DNA from: Rhizophagus clarus
Taxonomy: Eukaryota > Glomeromycota > Glomeromycetes > Glomerales > Glomeraceae
Direction of reading: 5' to 3'
Length of the DNA stretch: 64,000 nt
Assembly: GCA_015698045.1 (NCBI GenBank)
Contig: BLAL01000034.1
Coordinates: 124,001-188,000 of the forward strand
Part shown: piece by piece, positions 1-12,832 of the stretch
How the letters are laid out: the number at the start of each line of letters is the position of its first letter
Numbering within the stretch: the first letter of the stretch is position 1
Made by a program: the position numbers and the translations under genes
Notes under the pieces: generated by a model
Databases searched by the model: none
What the model was told of the DNA's origin: nothing
What the model saw: only the letters and a program-made list of their open reading frames with translations

Positions 1-1182
1 ATTCAAACCGAAAAAAAAAAAATAGTTCGTATAAATATACATTTACACACACATTTCTTGTACATATTAAAATATTATAGTAATTTATATCATTTCTTTT
101 CATATATATGGTATATATATATTCTTTTTTTCGCCTTTTCGGTTCTAGATATCACCTTTTTTTTTTTTTTGTAAAAACCCTACCTATATACACAGTATAT
201 AGATTGCCTCTCCTTTATATATACATATTACTTTACATATACTTTACATGTATCTTCTCTTTCTTTGTTCCTACTTCGTGTATTATAAGCAAATAACCAT
301 ATATTTTGTACACATAAATACAATACAGTTCGATAAGATAAAGTAAATTCTAACCCATTCAAAATTTTGCTGCTGTGCCAAACTGCCAATCAAATGTAAC
401 ATGTATATGTATATGTAAGAAACAAATATGTAATTTGTTAAATGACCAATCAATAAAATGTCCATTGCAAGTAATCAAATATTTGGTTTATTCTCATTTA
501 AAACGCGAATTAAATCGTAGGCACTTATATTTATAACTTAACGATAAGGAATTCCCTTTTCATCCTAAAAAGAAACCGTTTCATGAAAATATTGAAACTG
601 CGATTAATTTATGTCTATTAGACTTGACGAATGAACGGTTGTACGCAAATAATTACACATAATTACACAGTACATTTATTTATATATTCTTATCCTCTTA
701 TAAAATTTCGTAAAACGAAAATAACGTATCCATGACGTTTATCGTAAACATCCGTATAAAAAAAAAAAAAATATGTTACACCAATAATTCGCGTGTTATT
801 ACACGTGCATTAGTTTTTAAAGATACGAGGCAAAGTACCAGTACTTTTGCGTAATTGTATGTGACACCAACGTTTATTAATTTTGTATTATCATCGCATG
901 TAAGTTAAAAAAAAAAGAAGGTACTTTGATGATCTTTTTTTTTTTAAAAAGAAAATTTTTGTAACAAAGTCGTCATTGTTAATATACGACAAAGTTACAC
1001 ATACACCGACACAACAAAAGAAAAAAAGTATTACACCAATTATGGTTAAATTTTTTAATTTCGCAAGAATACCGAAAAAGAAAAATAAAATTTTTTTTTT
1101 TTTTTTTTTGCCTTTTTTTTTTTTTCTTTTTTCTTTTGGGAGATACTGTATCGGGTTTTCCAAATGTAGGGACGATGGAATA

Positions 1183-1221
<39 letters not shown>

Positions 1222-1499
1222 AAACATGCTTCTTTTTTTTTTTTTTACAAATTGATAAATTTCAATAAAAAAATTATTAAAAATATCCTTATCCGTTTAA
1301 TGGTAAAAAACTTCCTTATCCGTTTAATGGTAAAAAACTAAATTAATTAAATTATCAAATATTTGTTGAAAATAATATAAACATTTATAAAAGATATAAT
1401 TTTTTATCGGAAAAAAAAAAAAAATTTTTTAAAGTATAATATACAGTAAATAATTCCCATTCCTATTTGTTGTAAGCATGTAATCATGTAATCATGCAA
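1..1499. other. AT-rich non-coding stretch with homopolymers
   Basis: No supportable gene. The stretch holds long poly-A and poly-T runs, notably around 1090-1130 and 1183-1220, which create spurious Lys/Phe reading frames on both strands. A 27-bp tandem duplication lies at 1287-1340. Confidence 0.6.
1287..1340. repeat. 27-bp tandem duplication
   Basis: Two adjacent copies of a 27-base unit beginning CCTTATCCGTTTAATGG, differing at the last base. The units start at 1287 and 1314. Confidence 0.8.
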
Positions 1500-2032
1500 A
1501 GCATTTAAGCAATGTGAGCATTTAAGCGTTTTATAAAATTGGGTCAAACAAAAAAAAAAAATTAAATAAATAAATAAATATCCTTGTATTCTTTGAATCG
1601 TTCAATGATATTTGTGAAAATTTCGTAATTGGTTGATACAATTAACTTGTTATATATTGTTTTTAGCAAAGTAGGGCTAAAGTAAAACAAATTAATCAAG
1701 TTGGAATAGCCTAACGGATTAATTTTTACGAAATCAAAACGAATAATTATGCAGGATATGAGCATGCAAGCATTTAAGCACTTTATAAAAATTATGTTTA
1801 TAAATATCCTTCGAATTTTTTTTTTTTTTTTCGATTAATGACATTAAGCATTTAAAGCATGATTGGTAAAAATTTCGTATTAATACATTTAATTTATTAT
1901 TTATATTGTTCACAAATTTTTTCTTTTTGTTTTTTTTTTTTTTTGGAAAAATAGGGACAAGTTTTGAACAATTAACGGACAAATTTTTTACTGCGAAACA
2001 AAAAAACGAATAATTATGCAGGGTATATGGTG
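1495..2032. repeat. Degenerate tandem duplication, about 267-bp unit
   Basis: Two successive blocks carry the same landmarks in the same order: GCATTTAAGC motifs, TTTATAAAATT, a poly-T stretch, AAAATTTCGTA, and the closing motif ACGAATAATTATGCAGG. The closing motif lies at 1739 and again at 2006, giving a period of 267. Point changes and homopolymer length differences make it an old duplication. No coding potential. Confidence 0.6.
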
Positions 2033-4783
2033 ACGGCATCATTTATCGCATTTATCGCATTTATCGAATGATTTTTCTCCGAACAACCTCAGTTATTGGA
2101 TGTAGGAGTTGCAGTATTAAAGCCCCTTTGTTAATTCGAATAGCGTTAGACTTGTATCTTTGTAATAATTTTTAAACAAAACCAATTTTTTTTTAGAAAT
2201 ATTTATGTTTAAAATTTAATTTATTAATTTATATTTGTTTATATTGTATTTAGGTAAATTTTATCTTATCAAAAGTATGCGATTAACAGAATTATTGTTT
2301 CAGATTTGTTTAATAATATATATATACATATAAGAAATTTAAACGAATAATAATTCAAACCGGCTTCGTCCTTTTTATAAAGTAGTTTTGTCGAAAAAAA
2401 AATCCCCCGAAATACTCGGTTTTAAAAAGCTGAAAATTGGTTATTGGAGCTCGGATGCACTCTATTAGGAAACTTGATATGTATGTAATAATAAGCGCGT
2501 TATTTACTTATAATGCTTGTAATGTCTGATAATACTCTGATAATTGAGTTACAATATTTATTTATCAATTAGTTCAATACTTTAATCATCTTTAATCGTT
2601 CAAAATTTTCAAATTTTGAAAAATAACTTATTTGCCAGTTTCATGAGAGTGGTAAATTAATAATGCTAGTTTCATGAATGAATTGAAGCATTGACCCTAA
2701 GACTGGTGGTTTATTGGTCTAAAATTTGCAATTATTTAGCTTAATTGGAAATATGATAAATAAAAATACGGTATATGTTATTAAATATCATAGCGATTCT
2801 AAAACAAGAAGAATTAATAGCGCACTTTAGTGATTATCTTATAAACGCGGTTGGAAAATCTGTCTATTAATTCATTATTTATTTATTAAACAGTAATATA
2901 AATTATAAATAGTAAATATATTGCGTGTATATATATTAAATTCTCATATTATTCGAATGCAGTTTATTATGTTTAACTAATTTCGCTTGTATTTATTCCG
3001 TAATAAACCTTTTTAACCCTAAACATTTCACAAGGGTGGGTACATGCCCGTACAATCTCTAATTGACCTTTGTTAGGGTTCACTCTACAAGATTCTAAGT
3101 ATAAAGATCGTGTTTAATATGTTTGAAAGAACTTTTTTTTTTTTTACTTAATTTACAAAAATTCGAATACAAAATAAAATCGAATTAACTTAACTGAATG
3201 TCTAAGATAATGATATCATCGATCGATATCATCAATTTCTACAATTTACAATTTTTGATCCGATGTTAAAATCATTGATCCTATTATAATCTGCCAATAG
3301 GTTCAAATGCATTTTGTGATTTTTTTATTCAAGTGATTTTTTACTATTTATCAATTGTACACGTAATTCTCGTCACAATTAGTTGTCGTCTTGGACTGAT
3401 GAAATAGTTCTCCAAATATACTGTAGCACTAGAAATTCATCGATTGAATGGTTTTCAACATTCTTAATTTTGCGACTGAGAAATACTCTTACAAATAATG
3501 GAATAAAATTTCTTGAAGAATAGTTTTCCCTTAGCTAACTTTGGGCTTCCTTGCTTTATTCTTTTTTTCCTTTGTGATTGATCGCTTAACAAAAAAGTAT
3601 AATTAATCATCAGAGGCATAGCGAAAGAGAGACTTTGACGTAGATCTTTCGAGATGTGAACCGACTGAGCCGTGGCTTAAATTTAATATCTGATATCATG
3701 TATAGATTATGGATTGAGATAACAAATAAGATCTGAACCTTCTAACTTTAACATATTGAGTTTATGATTGACTTCTCTTCAAGAATAATTTGCGAATTAA
3801 AGAGTCAATTGTAACAATTATTGAAACGATAAACTATATATTCAGTTGTTATTGTCAAATTACTTATTATCACAAAAAAAAAAAAAAAAATAAAAATAAA
3901 AAATAAATAAAAAACTTTTGTAATAAAAATATAAATGGTGTCAAATACAGTCAGAACGTACCTCTGATTCACTAAAAAAAAATTGTTATATCGAAATTGA
4001 TATACCGATTTTTCTATGTTCCTTTGTCGCGAAATTCATTCGCGTAGTCGTTATATCTATAATACCTTTGAAAATTCTAAATTTGCTTGACATGTATTTG
4101 CGATGAAACAGAAGTTAAATAAAATTTGAAATTTGGTAATACATAAACCAATTTTTCTTAAGGAGAAAAAGCATTAAAACGCTTTTTTTTTCATTATTTT
4201 AACAAAAAAAGCTTTCTTGAAAAGCACCATTTTTAATACCGATAGTTAAAAAGATCTTTGACTTTAGACTTATCATTTTTATTCAGATTCTTTTTAGTTT
4301 AAAAATTATAGTCGTTCGTCTCTCTTAATGTCTGATTCATATAATATTCTTGAGAAACCTAACGTATTTTTCATGATCACATTTGATGATAGGATTCAAA
4401 ATATAGAAAATCTGGACATTGATCTTACACTGATATATAAATATTTCTTTATGCTTCATTTAATGAATTATTCTCCTTGCGGAGTGAGTCCATTAAGCAG
4501 GAATGTTATTTTGGTACTTGCCCTCTTTATTTATATTTACATTTAGCTCAAATGTGGAAGCAATGCCGATAATAATTCAGGGCTAATGAACATATATAAA
4601 TTTATTTCATTTAAAAAAAAAAAAAAAAATTATCCTGTGCTTTTTAAATTGATAAATACTCTATCGAAGTAACTGCTTACATTAATAAATTATAAATATT
4701 ATAAATAATTTTTCTTTTACTTAAAATGAATATGTACAACAAGAAACAGAATATTTTTATATCTTAAAAAAAATATAATAAAT
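2033..4783. other. Non-coding, nothing recognised
   Basis: AT-rich DNA on both strands with no recognisable protein family. A 72-codon open frame at 4328-4546 has no family resemblance and is probably chance. This stretch would include the 3' flank of the minus-strand transporter gene that ends at 4784. Confidence 0.5.
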
Positions 4784-7215
4784 TCATTTCCATAGTTTAA
4801 TAGATAAAAGACCCGCAATAATAGCACTAAGACCTCCAAACCTTAATACAAAACCAATAGAATCAGCATCTAAACCTTTGTCATGTGGATGATGTTGTCT
4901 TGTAATAATTTTATCATTACTAGGTTCTAATATTGCAAATATTATAGTAGTAAAAATTGTTACTAAAAATTGGGGTAATACAATATATATGTTATGAATT
5001 CCTAATAAAACTCCTGCTTCAGATGAATCTTTAGTTGAAGTATCCCCATGTGGATCCATAAATGGTACTTCTGACGTATCTTCTTCAGTTGAAGTCCTTA
5101 TAGGTGTTCTTGAATTTTCATCATTATCTTCTGATTCATTATCGTCACCATCTATAACAACTCCAGTTTCAACTAAATTATACATTAACTGATCTGTATC
5201 TTCATCCGTATCATTATTTGGTTTAGTAGTAGATCTATATTCTTTTGCAATATATTCTCCCAACATTGAAAATGGTGCCCACATAGCAATAGCCCATGCA
5301 ATTCCACAAAAACTAATTAAAACATTTGCTTGTACACCATTGGTTACAAACCAAGTTGACATCATCGAAATTGCAAAAATAAAATGTGAAACCGTCCATA
5401 ATTTTGGTACCGTGAGAAATACGAAAGGTAGTTGAAATAGTTGTTTCCATGAAAATTTTGGTCTGATTGATCCACTAGGACTGACTAAAAATGGTACGAC
5501 GAATGATGCTACTAAAGTTACAATCGAGTATAATAATAAAGAAAAAGAACCGGCACGTGTCGAATCTCCAACTGAATCATCAGATGATCCCTCAGATGAA
5601 TCATTGGTAAAACGTGAATGAATTTCTGCTACCCAAGTTGTTGAATAAAACAAAAATGGAAACCATCCAATCCAGGAAAACAATTGGACATTACATATTG
5701 ATTGAATAAACCTTGGGAGGGTACGAAAAGACTTAATGATAGATATTAGTGTTTCATAAGCTGCGGTTAAAGCACTTGTGGGCTTATTGGTATTACTTCG
5801 AGTATATATTTGTTCGGTAACAGCCCAACATGTTAATGCATTTGAAATTAATAAAATAATAGATGCTACAACACATAAAACTTGCATTTGGGTTTTACCG
5901 AGAAAAGGAAAAACCTCAACTAGATCAATAAATCCCCTGCAAAAATTTCGATATGTTAGAGTAAGATTCACTCTTAATTATAAATCAAGTTGTTTTTTTT
6001 ATTACACCTACGTAAAATAACCCAAAACACTTCCGATTCCACCCATTCTACTAGCCCAAGCAGTACCGTCCTCTTGCTGAGATGGTGGTAAAATATCCAC
6101 AATGAGAACTCGGCAACTTGCTTGAACTTCAGTTTTAACGGAAAATATTAATTGAAACGAATAAAATTTGTCTTTTGTTTTAAGATATTTAAATAAACAT
6201 CTTACCGCAATTTATCGCAAAATCAAGAACATAAAATGATATAACTGCTAAACATTGTATTAACAAAATCATCTAATCAAAGATAAATGAGTTACTTTAA
6301 ATCATAAAAATATTTTTTTGCACTTTTAAAAAGAAATTTAATTTTACCATTGATGATTCTTCTCTAAAAAAGAGACCAATAATTTCTTTAGACCAACCAA
6401 TACACATAAGAGAGGCCACTACGGCGAGACTACCAGCTAATAAGAAAGGCCTTCTTCTGCCAAATCTAGATGTTGAATTATCTGAAAGTGATCCAACTAT
6501 AGGCTGCATTATAAGGCCTATAAAATAAATTTACTGTACATATTATTAATTCAGGAAAAAAAAAGATATTTATAATTATTTACCTGATAAAGGCCCCGCA
6601 AGCCAAACTAAAGACGTTGATGACTTTGGTAATCCTAAAGAAAGTAAATATGGTGTTCCTAATGAAATAAACATATAAATATCTCAATTAATAATTGATC
6701 ATATAACTGTAAATTGGTCACAATTGTTATAGTCCGTCATTTCGAAATTTACTATTTCGATATAACAGGTTCAAAATCTGATAATAGAAGAATTACCATA
6801 TGCCAGCTCCACTGTCCCTAAATAATTTTAATCATAATTATTATAATAGATCGTTATATATACAAAAATCCAATGCATAATTTTAATTTGTTTTTTACCT
6901 ACAAGTAAATTGTAAACTTAAAATTAAAAAAAGTATAAATTATTGAGATGTAAATATTAATAATATTAATAATAATTTTCAAAGGTTTTTTGTTTTAATA
7001 CGAACTTACCCAGCTAAACATTGAGTCAATAATATCATTTTCACGGTTTTATTACCGCCTCGGATACTTGGAACATTGTCTTCTTTATTATTAAGTTGAT
7101 TACCATGATCAGAATTATTATTATTCGAATCAACGTCTTCTTGACCAGCTATTCCTCTTGCTGATATGTCTACCGATGTTGTCGATGAACGCGGGGTTTC
7201 TTTCCTTTCTTCCAT
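4784..7215 (-). CDS. Sucrose/H+ symporter-like MFS transporter (GPH/SUT type)
   Basis: A 12-helix-type plasma-membrane sugar/proton symporter of the glycoside-pentoside-hexuronide/SUT family, which imports sucrose, maltose or related alpha-glucosides. I read eight exons on the minus strand: 7215-7010, 6916-6903 (only 14 nt), 6817-6797, 6658-6584, 6517-6348, 6272-6206, 6126-6012 and 5936-4784. They join in frame without stops to 606 residues. Family marks are CLAGLQFTWTVELAYGTPYL in the first helix, the SUT/GPH loop motif RFGRRRP at residues 123-129 after SLSDNSTS, and GYFTGFIDL. A long acidic Ser/Asp-rich loop (roughly residues 450-515) lies between late helices and could be a phosphoregulatory segment. 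The N-terminal 55 residues are polar and cytoplasmic. The next gene on the same strand (7636-8774) is separate. A R. irregularis sucrose-transporter-like gene is known, but I cannot say this is it. Substrate is inferred; family membership is firm. Confidence 0.88.
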
Positions 7216-7635
7216 GATTTTTTTCTTTTTTTTTAAAAAATGATTAGCAGTTAAACCATTTTATATGACAACATATGCAAGATTGTATCATTGACGTCAT
7301 ATTTACATGTTACAGAACTATATCGATTGGCAAAAAGCATCCCCGAGTGGCCGGGTACTACTCGATTTGGCTTGAATAAAACTGGTGGTACTTTTCTATA
7401 CGGCGTATAGAATTCCCTATATATCATGTTCATGTGACTCAAATCAAAAAACCGACGCGCTTATAAAATATAAATGGGAACTTATTTATTAAACAATTAT
7501 CCTTTAACTTATTATCTAGAATCAATCTATAGATTTTATTAAATAATTATTTATAATTATTTATAATAATAATGATAATTTAATTAGAACTAATTTATAA
7601 CCGATTCCCTGGTTCTATGTTTATCACCCAAAAAA
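7216..7635. other. Intergenic: transporter 5' flank
   Basis: About 420 bases between two co-oriented minus-strand genes. It should hold the promoter of the transporter and the 3' UTR of the surface protein gene. I see no clear TATA box or operator. A 63-codon minus-strand frame at 7251-7442 has no family resemblance and is not called. Confidence 0.4.
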
Positions 7636-8774
7636 TTATAGAGATATCATACTAGCGAATGCTGCAATAATTAAGCCTAACATTATAGTTACAATATTTT
7701 TATATTCAATTAAAGAAATTGTGGAACTATATTCCAATCCATCGGCACCAGGTGCAGGTGCCACGACAACAACAGTTTTTTTAGGAACCGTTTCTTCAAC
7801 AACAGTTGTTTGTCCGTCGGGTAAAGTTTTAGTAACCTTTGTCTTTGATTCAGGTGCTACACTCGTAAAAGTTGTTAACTTTGGAGTTCCTGTTGCTGCT
7901 GTATTAATTGGAGCAGTTATTGTTGAAAGTGGAGATGGTGTGTTTTTAGGATTTGCATTTGCTACAGCTTTGGCGGGAGCGGGGGAAGGAGCAGGAGCTG
8001 AAGCAGGAGTAGGAGCTGGGGCTGGGGCTGGGGCTGGAGCTGGAGCTGGAGCCGGGGCTGGAGCTGGAGAGGGGGTTGCGACCTTTGGATCAGTGGGAGC
8101 ATTAGGAATAGTAGGATCCTTTGCAGCTGGATTGCCACCTTGTGCAGGAACTGTTGAATTTGTTGTAGGATCATTTGTTACGGGATTTTTTGCAGGATCA
8201 TTTGTGGCAGAGTCATTTGTTACAGGATTTTTTGCGGGATCATTTGTTGCAGGATCATTTGTTGTGGGATTTGTTGCAGGATCATTTGTTGTGGGATTTG
8301 TTGCAGGATCATTTGTTGCAGGATCAGGATTTTTTGCAGGATCATTTGTGGAAGGATCAGGATTTTTTGCAGGATTATTTGTTGGATCTTTTGCTGAGCC
8401 ATCAACTACAGGGGTTTTTAATGGTGGATCCAGATTCTTTGGTGGATCCTGGGTCTTTGGTGGATCCTGGCTCTTTGGTGGATCTTGATTATTTGATTGA
8501 TCCTGGTTCTTTGGATCCCTAAAATAATAATTTTTTTAAGCAAATTTTCATGTCGTAATTGGTTTATAATTTTTTTTTTTTTTTAAAAAAAAAAAAATAC
8601 TTACGAAGGAGGAGGTACCTTGCCCCCTTTTGGGGGATCATTTGTTGGTGCTTGCCTTTTATGTAAGTTTAAAGACCTAAAATTTCGGTCTGTTGGTGAC
8701 GATAAGGTTGTTTTAATCACAACACTTATTATGAGGAGAGCCACAATTGCAAGGGCCCGTTTATTTGATACCAT
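7636..8774 (-). CDS. Secreted DPxN/Ala-Pro repeat cell-surface protein, probably GPI-anchored
   Basis: No enzyme domain. Two exons, 8774-8605 and 8518-7636, joined by a gtaagt...tag intron, give 350 residues in frame. The N-terminus has basic residues followed by a hydrophobic stretch (ALAIVALLIISVVI), a signal peptide that would end near residue 25. Then come DPPK/NQDPPK repeats, an array of DPAKNPDPATNDPATNPTTN-type units, an Ala-Pro tract of about ten AP pairs, and a Ser/Thr-rich spacer. The C-terminus is a hydrophobic segment (IVTIMLGLIIAAF) with no basic tail, which is typical of a GPI-attachment signal. I infer a mannosylated wall or plasma-membrane protein, perhaps at the symbiotic interface. 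The antisense strand gives a long open Gly/Ala-rich frame that is only a shadow. Repeat number is likely polymorphic. Structure is well supported; function is unknown. Confidence 0.8.
8165..8400 (-). repeat. Coding minisatellite of the surface protein
   Basis: In-frame DNA repeats with GGATCATTTGT and GCAGGATTTTTTGCAGG cores (plus-strand view), in mixed units of 15 to 30 bases. They encode the DPAxN blocks of the minus-strand protein. The units stay multiples of three, which suggests selection on the protein. Confidence 0.75.
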
Positions 8775-10849
8775 TATGAATTGATGTATAATATATTTTA
8801 TTTAACTTTTTTTTATTTTATTTTAGAATCCTTTAAAACAAAATTCTAAAATAAAAAAAAAAATATCGTTATTAAATATTAAAGAGTGTTGAGAATTAAA
8901 AAAAAAGAGAGCGTATAAGAAAGGTAATAATAAAAGAAAGCAAAAAAAAAAAGAAATAAACACAACGAATTCATGCAATTTAAATAATTATTTGTAGGAT
9001 TGAAATGTAATTTATTCCTGCATGTATCATGATGTGATACAAACGCTTATATAGAAATTTTACTTTATATTGGTTGTCAATATATATATAGAATATTCTA
9101 TTGGGTTAATTTATATTGATTCAAGGTTTACATACACGCGGGCAATTATTTACCAAATTTGCAAATGTGGTTAATTAAATTTCACTGCATTAAGTGTCAC
9201 TATTAAACCACTTTGTAATAAAAATATTTGCATTATTGTGGCTAGGTCAAAAACGTTTTTTTTTTTTTTTTTTTACCCAAATTTAAAAATTATTTTTGCC
9301 TTGTCTTATTAGCTTTAATAATATAAATATATACATGAAAGTGTAATAATTTGACGCCAAGGCGGCGCAATGGTATTTCAAAAATTCGTAATAAGATGGT
9401 GCTACACCGGTGTAATATTTTCGACATGGCTTGATACCCTATTCACCCCATATAAGATATGTCACGGATAGGCAGGGTTTCGACAATTATTAATTTGTTA
9501 AATAATGTAATCCATAATTTCATTGAAAATGAAGTGTGAAACAAATTATTTATGGAATCTTATCTTCATGATAAACCCTATATTAAATGATTATATACAG
9601 TAATTAAAATTATTATTAAATCTTTGTTACATTTTAAGCCACATAAAATTAATGTTTTATTATGTGGTGATATCAACTTCACAATTTTACTTGTGTAATA
9701 AAAGTTATATGACGGGAAACCCTCAAAATTAACGTTTCAATTAAGTTCAGGTTATCTTTTATTCGTAATAAATAATCGGATGTCATGTTTACTTGTCAGT
9801 TTTTTGCATTATTTTCTCTGTTGAATCCCGATTTTAATAAATTATCTTGTCGGTTCTGAAAATAATTGGTAGTGGCAATCAAACGTTGAAAGTACTGTAC
9901 GTGAACTAACCAGTGGACATTTCAGTGGACATCCAATTGGGTATATCTGGATATGTGACCAATTGTCCAATTATATCAATTGGATATTACCCAAATCCAT
10001 TTCCCGATTCAATAAAGTATAATCTTGTTATAAATCGGTTAAATCGTTAAAAATCGTTCATATATGGTACTTAATAGTGAGATGATTGTGATATAGATCT
10101 TAAAGAAGTACAAGTATTAATACAAACATGTGGTGCTTTCGCATTCGTGCCCATTCTTATAATCATAATTATGTAGATATGGTGAACTGACTTTACCTGT
10201 GGATGATTACTTAAGGAAATGCATAAATCACGAGTAAATCATTATTACTAACCACAATTAGTCAACCGTACGACCGAAAAATTGTTAATAAATACTCGTG
10301 AGAATCTTTTCTTTCGAAAATTTTTTTTCCGATAAATTTTTTCGAAGTACCTATAACGTCAGCCATTATTAGTCGCGATGTATCAAAAAAAGTTTTTATA
10401 TTTATACACCCCCAAGCTTTTTCAAAACTTCTTTCTCTAATCTAAAAATTCTTTTTTCAAAATAGCAGTGTCGTTAAACTGTTTACACTTAGGAGACACT
10501 TCTTTTGATAATGGTTATCGTTAGCGAAAACCCATCATTGATAATGTTGTAGTAGACTAATCTGATCTCAAAATTGGACGCCTCAAGTTTCTTATTTGAG
10601 ACAAGAAATTATACCATTAGTCATTACTTATGGTGATCTGAAACTTTGAAAGGTTAACATCACTGAAAGTGAAAAATCCCTGCTTGAAAATGTTAAGTGC
10701 CAAGAAGTTGAGACTTAACCGCATGCTTAAAAATTGTTTGATAAAACTAAACTTGTAGAAGAGAACGTTCACATCATCGTAAAAGTGCCTGCCACCACTG
10801 GTAAATGTCTCCCAATGTTTTACCGAAATTTGCAACAACAAAAATATCG
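8775..10849. other. Non-coding; nothing recognised
   Basis: Upstream flank of the surface protein gene followed by AT-rich DNA. A minus-strand frame at 10617-10841 has no family resemblance. No tRNA-like cloverleaf or other RNA gene was found by eye. Confidence 0.5.
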
Positions 10850-10889
10850 AATTTGATCTGTGTTAAAGTTTCACAAGGTACAATATATT

Positions 10890-11385
10890 AATTAATAACT
10901 TCGAGTATCTATTGCTTTGGATTTTGGAATGATGTCAAAAAACTTTCTAACAAAGCTTTATTTCATCAAAAGCATTTGAAAACAGAAAACATAGAGCAAG
11001 TATTGAGAGTGGTGGAGTCTCACTGGACAAAATTGAAAGACAAGCTGATCGAAAAAAATCGAATTGAAGAATTTAGAATTTCAAATCACATATATGAGAA
11101 TAGTATTAATGCATCCAGAATTCCTGTGATTAATGGAAGACCTACGTTCATTTTGCATCCAGCATTCATTACCAGGATCTTGACAATAAAGAAGGCTATA
11201 TCCCTAAAGTTATGCTTTTTGCACTATTCGAGAAGGTTATGAAAATATGAGGTCCGAGGAAAATTTGAAGATTGAATTTATTCAAGATCTTTCACATTCC
11301 TTTTCTGCATTAGCTCATAATTTATCGCTATTTTCTAAATGGTGCGATCTTTCAAATGACAATAATAAACAAATTCAAATTTGAA
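10890..11385 (+). pseudogene. Decayed coding sequence of unknown family
   Basis: The plus strand has coding-like pieces in shifting frames. A frame at 10976-11242 starts KTENIEQVLRVVESHW. Further on, pieces reading EGYIPKVMLFALFEKV and FIQDLSHSFSALAHNLSLF lie in other frames and are separated by stops. A short upstream piece reads RVSIALDFG, which resembles the start of an Hsp70-type ATPase, but this is too short to name the family. I read it as a broken gene, or exons of one I cannot assemble. Confidence 0.3.
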
Positions 11386-12027
11386 TTTTGTGTAATATGG
11401 GATCTTGGCAAATCAAATTTTTAAAATGTAAAAACTATCTATTTCTTTTATTTAATAATTTGAATCTATATAATCTATATAAAATAACATTTGAATTAAT
11501 TTGTTAACCGAACTTTGATATAATATTAATTATTAAATACTTCTAAGAATCAGAATGTAAAATTCAAAAAAAAAATTAAATGCTTTAAAAAATGGTAATG
11601 ATTGAAGATAAGGATGTTAACCAGAATACTTTCATATTATTTGTTATATAAGAAATTCGCAGTGTTAACTATAGATTTACAAAAAAATTCACACGAAATT
11701 ATGAAAATTCGTGAAAATTCATGTTAGTAACAATATTTTTACTTCTGAGAATTCGAAGGAAAAGGACTAATCTAAATTTACAAAATTTAGACTTGAATGT
11801 TTGCTTAGTATAATTTTTTTTTTTTTTTTTGACGTAAATGAATTAATTCATGATATAATGTATTAAATTAGCAAGACGATATAAAACCCTACGACGAATA
11901 AATATAAAAAATTTGATCTAGAAGTAATCTAAAAATAAGTTAGTATAATATATAAAATAAACTCGGCGGAGATAAAACCGTAAAATTATGATTACCCCTT
12001 GTCCAGAATTATTCTTATTTCTCTTTA

Positions 12028-12832
12028 TCATCTTTTCCGCATCACTTTTCCCAGAAAAACCTCTCTGATCATCCGAAGTGGTGCTTTTCCAGAAAAACCT
12101 CTCTGATCATCTGAAGTGGTGCTGGAATAAAGCCTATTAAGTGCATATATATCGCGTTCGCTCATACGAAAACGTTGACCTAAATTATTGAAAGATATTT
12201 GTTATTATGTGAAGTAGTATGATTAAATAGAAAAGAGCCACATACAAACCTATTTGAGCGTCTGTTTCTTGTTTAGAAGTCATATCTGGACCTAAAGAGT
12301 AATGCATTATGGATTTGTAATCGTACGAACCAAAACATAATGCATCTGATTCCTTGATTATTTTGTAGTTGATATTTTCCTTTATATTATCTTCAACGGT
12401 CACATATTTGTCACGGTCTGGGCGACAATGCTCGTGATAAAATCCAAGAGCATGCATCAGCTCATGGATAGCACAACCAATTGGGTTAGGCCAACCTTCG
12501 GTGACCGACAACTCCTTTATGAATGTAAAATGAAATAAGAGTGAGAGATAACATGAGTACTATAGAAAGGATTACGTAGTAATTACCTGTTTTCCTCCTC
12601 GTTTACCAACATAGGACCAGTAGCCACGCTTATTAACTATTTCTATGTAATCTAATTGATCCGTTTTTTTAACAAATCTTATAGTGCTAACAATAGAAAT
12701 TTTTTTCATCGCTTTTTTCACTGAGCGAACGAGATTCTTGGACACTCCCTTGTTGAATTCATATGGAACAATTCCCTTTCTCCAAAGTTTCTTGGAATCG
12801 TTTGTGCAAAGATCAAAACACGGCTCGCACAT
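12028..12832 (-). CDS. Astacin-family (M12A) zinc metalloprotease
   Basis: A zinc endopeptidase catalytic domain. Three exons, 12832-12587, 12514-12250 and 12179-12028, join in frame to 220 residues. Residues 18-80 read as the N-lobe (LWRKGIVPYEFNKG, then IRFVKKTDQLDYIEI). The zinc site HELMHALGFYHE matches HExxHxxGxxHE exactly, followed by RPDRD. The Met-turn SIMHY is present with its Tyr switch, and the last exon has the astacin end motif GQRFRMSERDIYALNRLY. Only the catalytic core is present. No signal peptide or propeptide is seen, and a splice-acceptor-like sequence just before the ATG suggests an unfound 5' exon. The C-terminal 30 residues are encoded by a duplicated 38-base segment read in two frames. 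Astacins are common in animals and uncommon in fungi. Likely secreted. Confidence 0.82.
12046..12122. repeat. 38-bp tandem duplication inside astacin last exon
   Basis: Two adjacent near-identical copies (12046-12084 and 12085-12122) of a unit containing CCAGAAAAACCTCTCTGATC. They differ by one substitution and one inserted base. As 38 is not a multiple of three, the two copies are translated in different frames and give unrelated C-terminal residues. Confidence 0.85.

Noticed and set aside
891-1341. Overlapping Lys/Phe-rich open frames on both strands
   Set aside because: Produced by poly-A and poly-T tracts; no protein-like composition.
4328-4546. 72-codon plus-strand frame
   Set aside because: No family resemblance, no upstream signals, and it lies in otherwise non-coding DNA.
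7962-8405. Gln/Leu-rich frames across the same repeat
   Set aside because: Other-frame shadows of the coding minisatellite.
7721-8488. 255-codon plus-strand Gly/Ala-rich frame
   Set aside because: It is the antisense of the repeat-coding exon of the minus-strand surface protein, which has signal peptide, intron and GPI-like tail.
9350-9430. GC-richer spot with CAAGGCGGCGC and CACCGGTGTA
   Set aside because: It suggested a small RNA, but no consistent fold or tRNA arms could be drawn.
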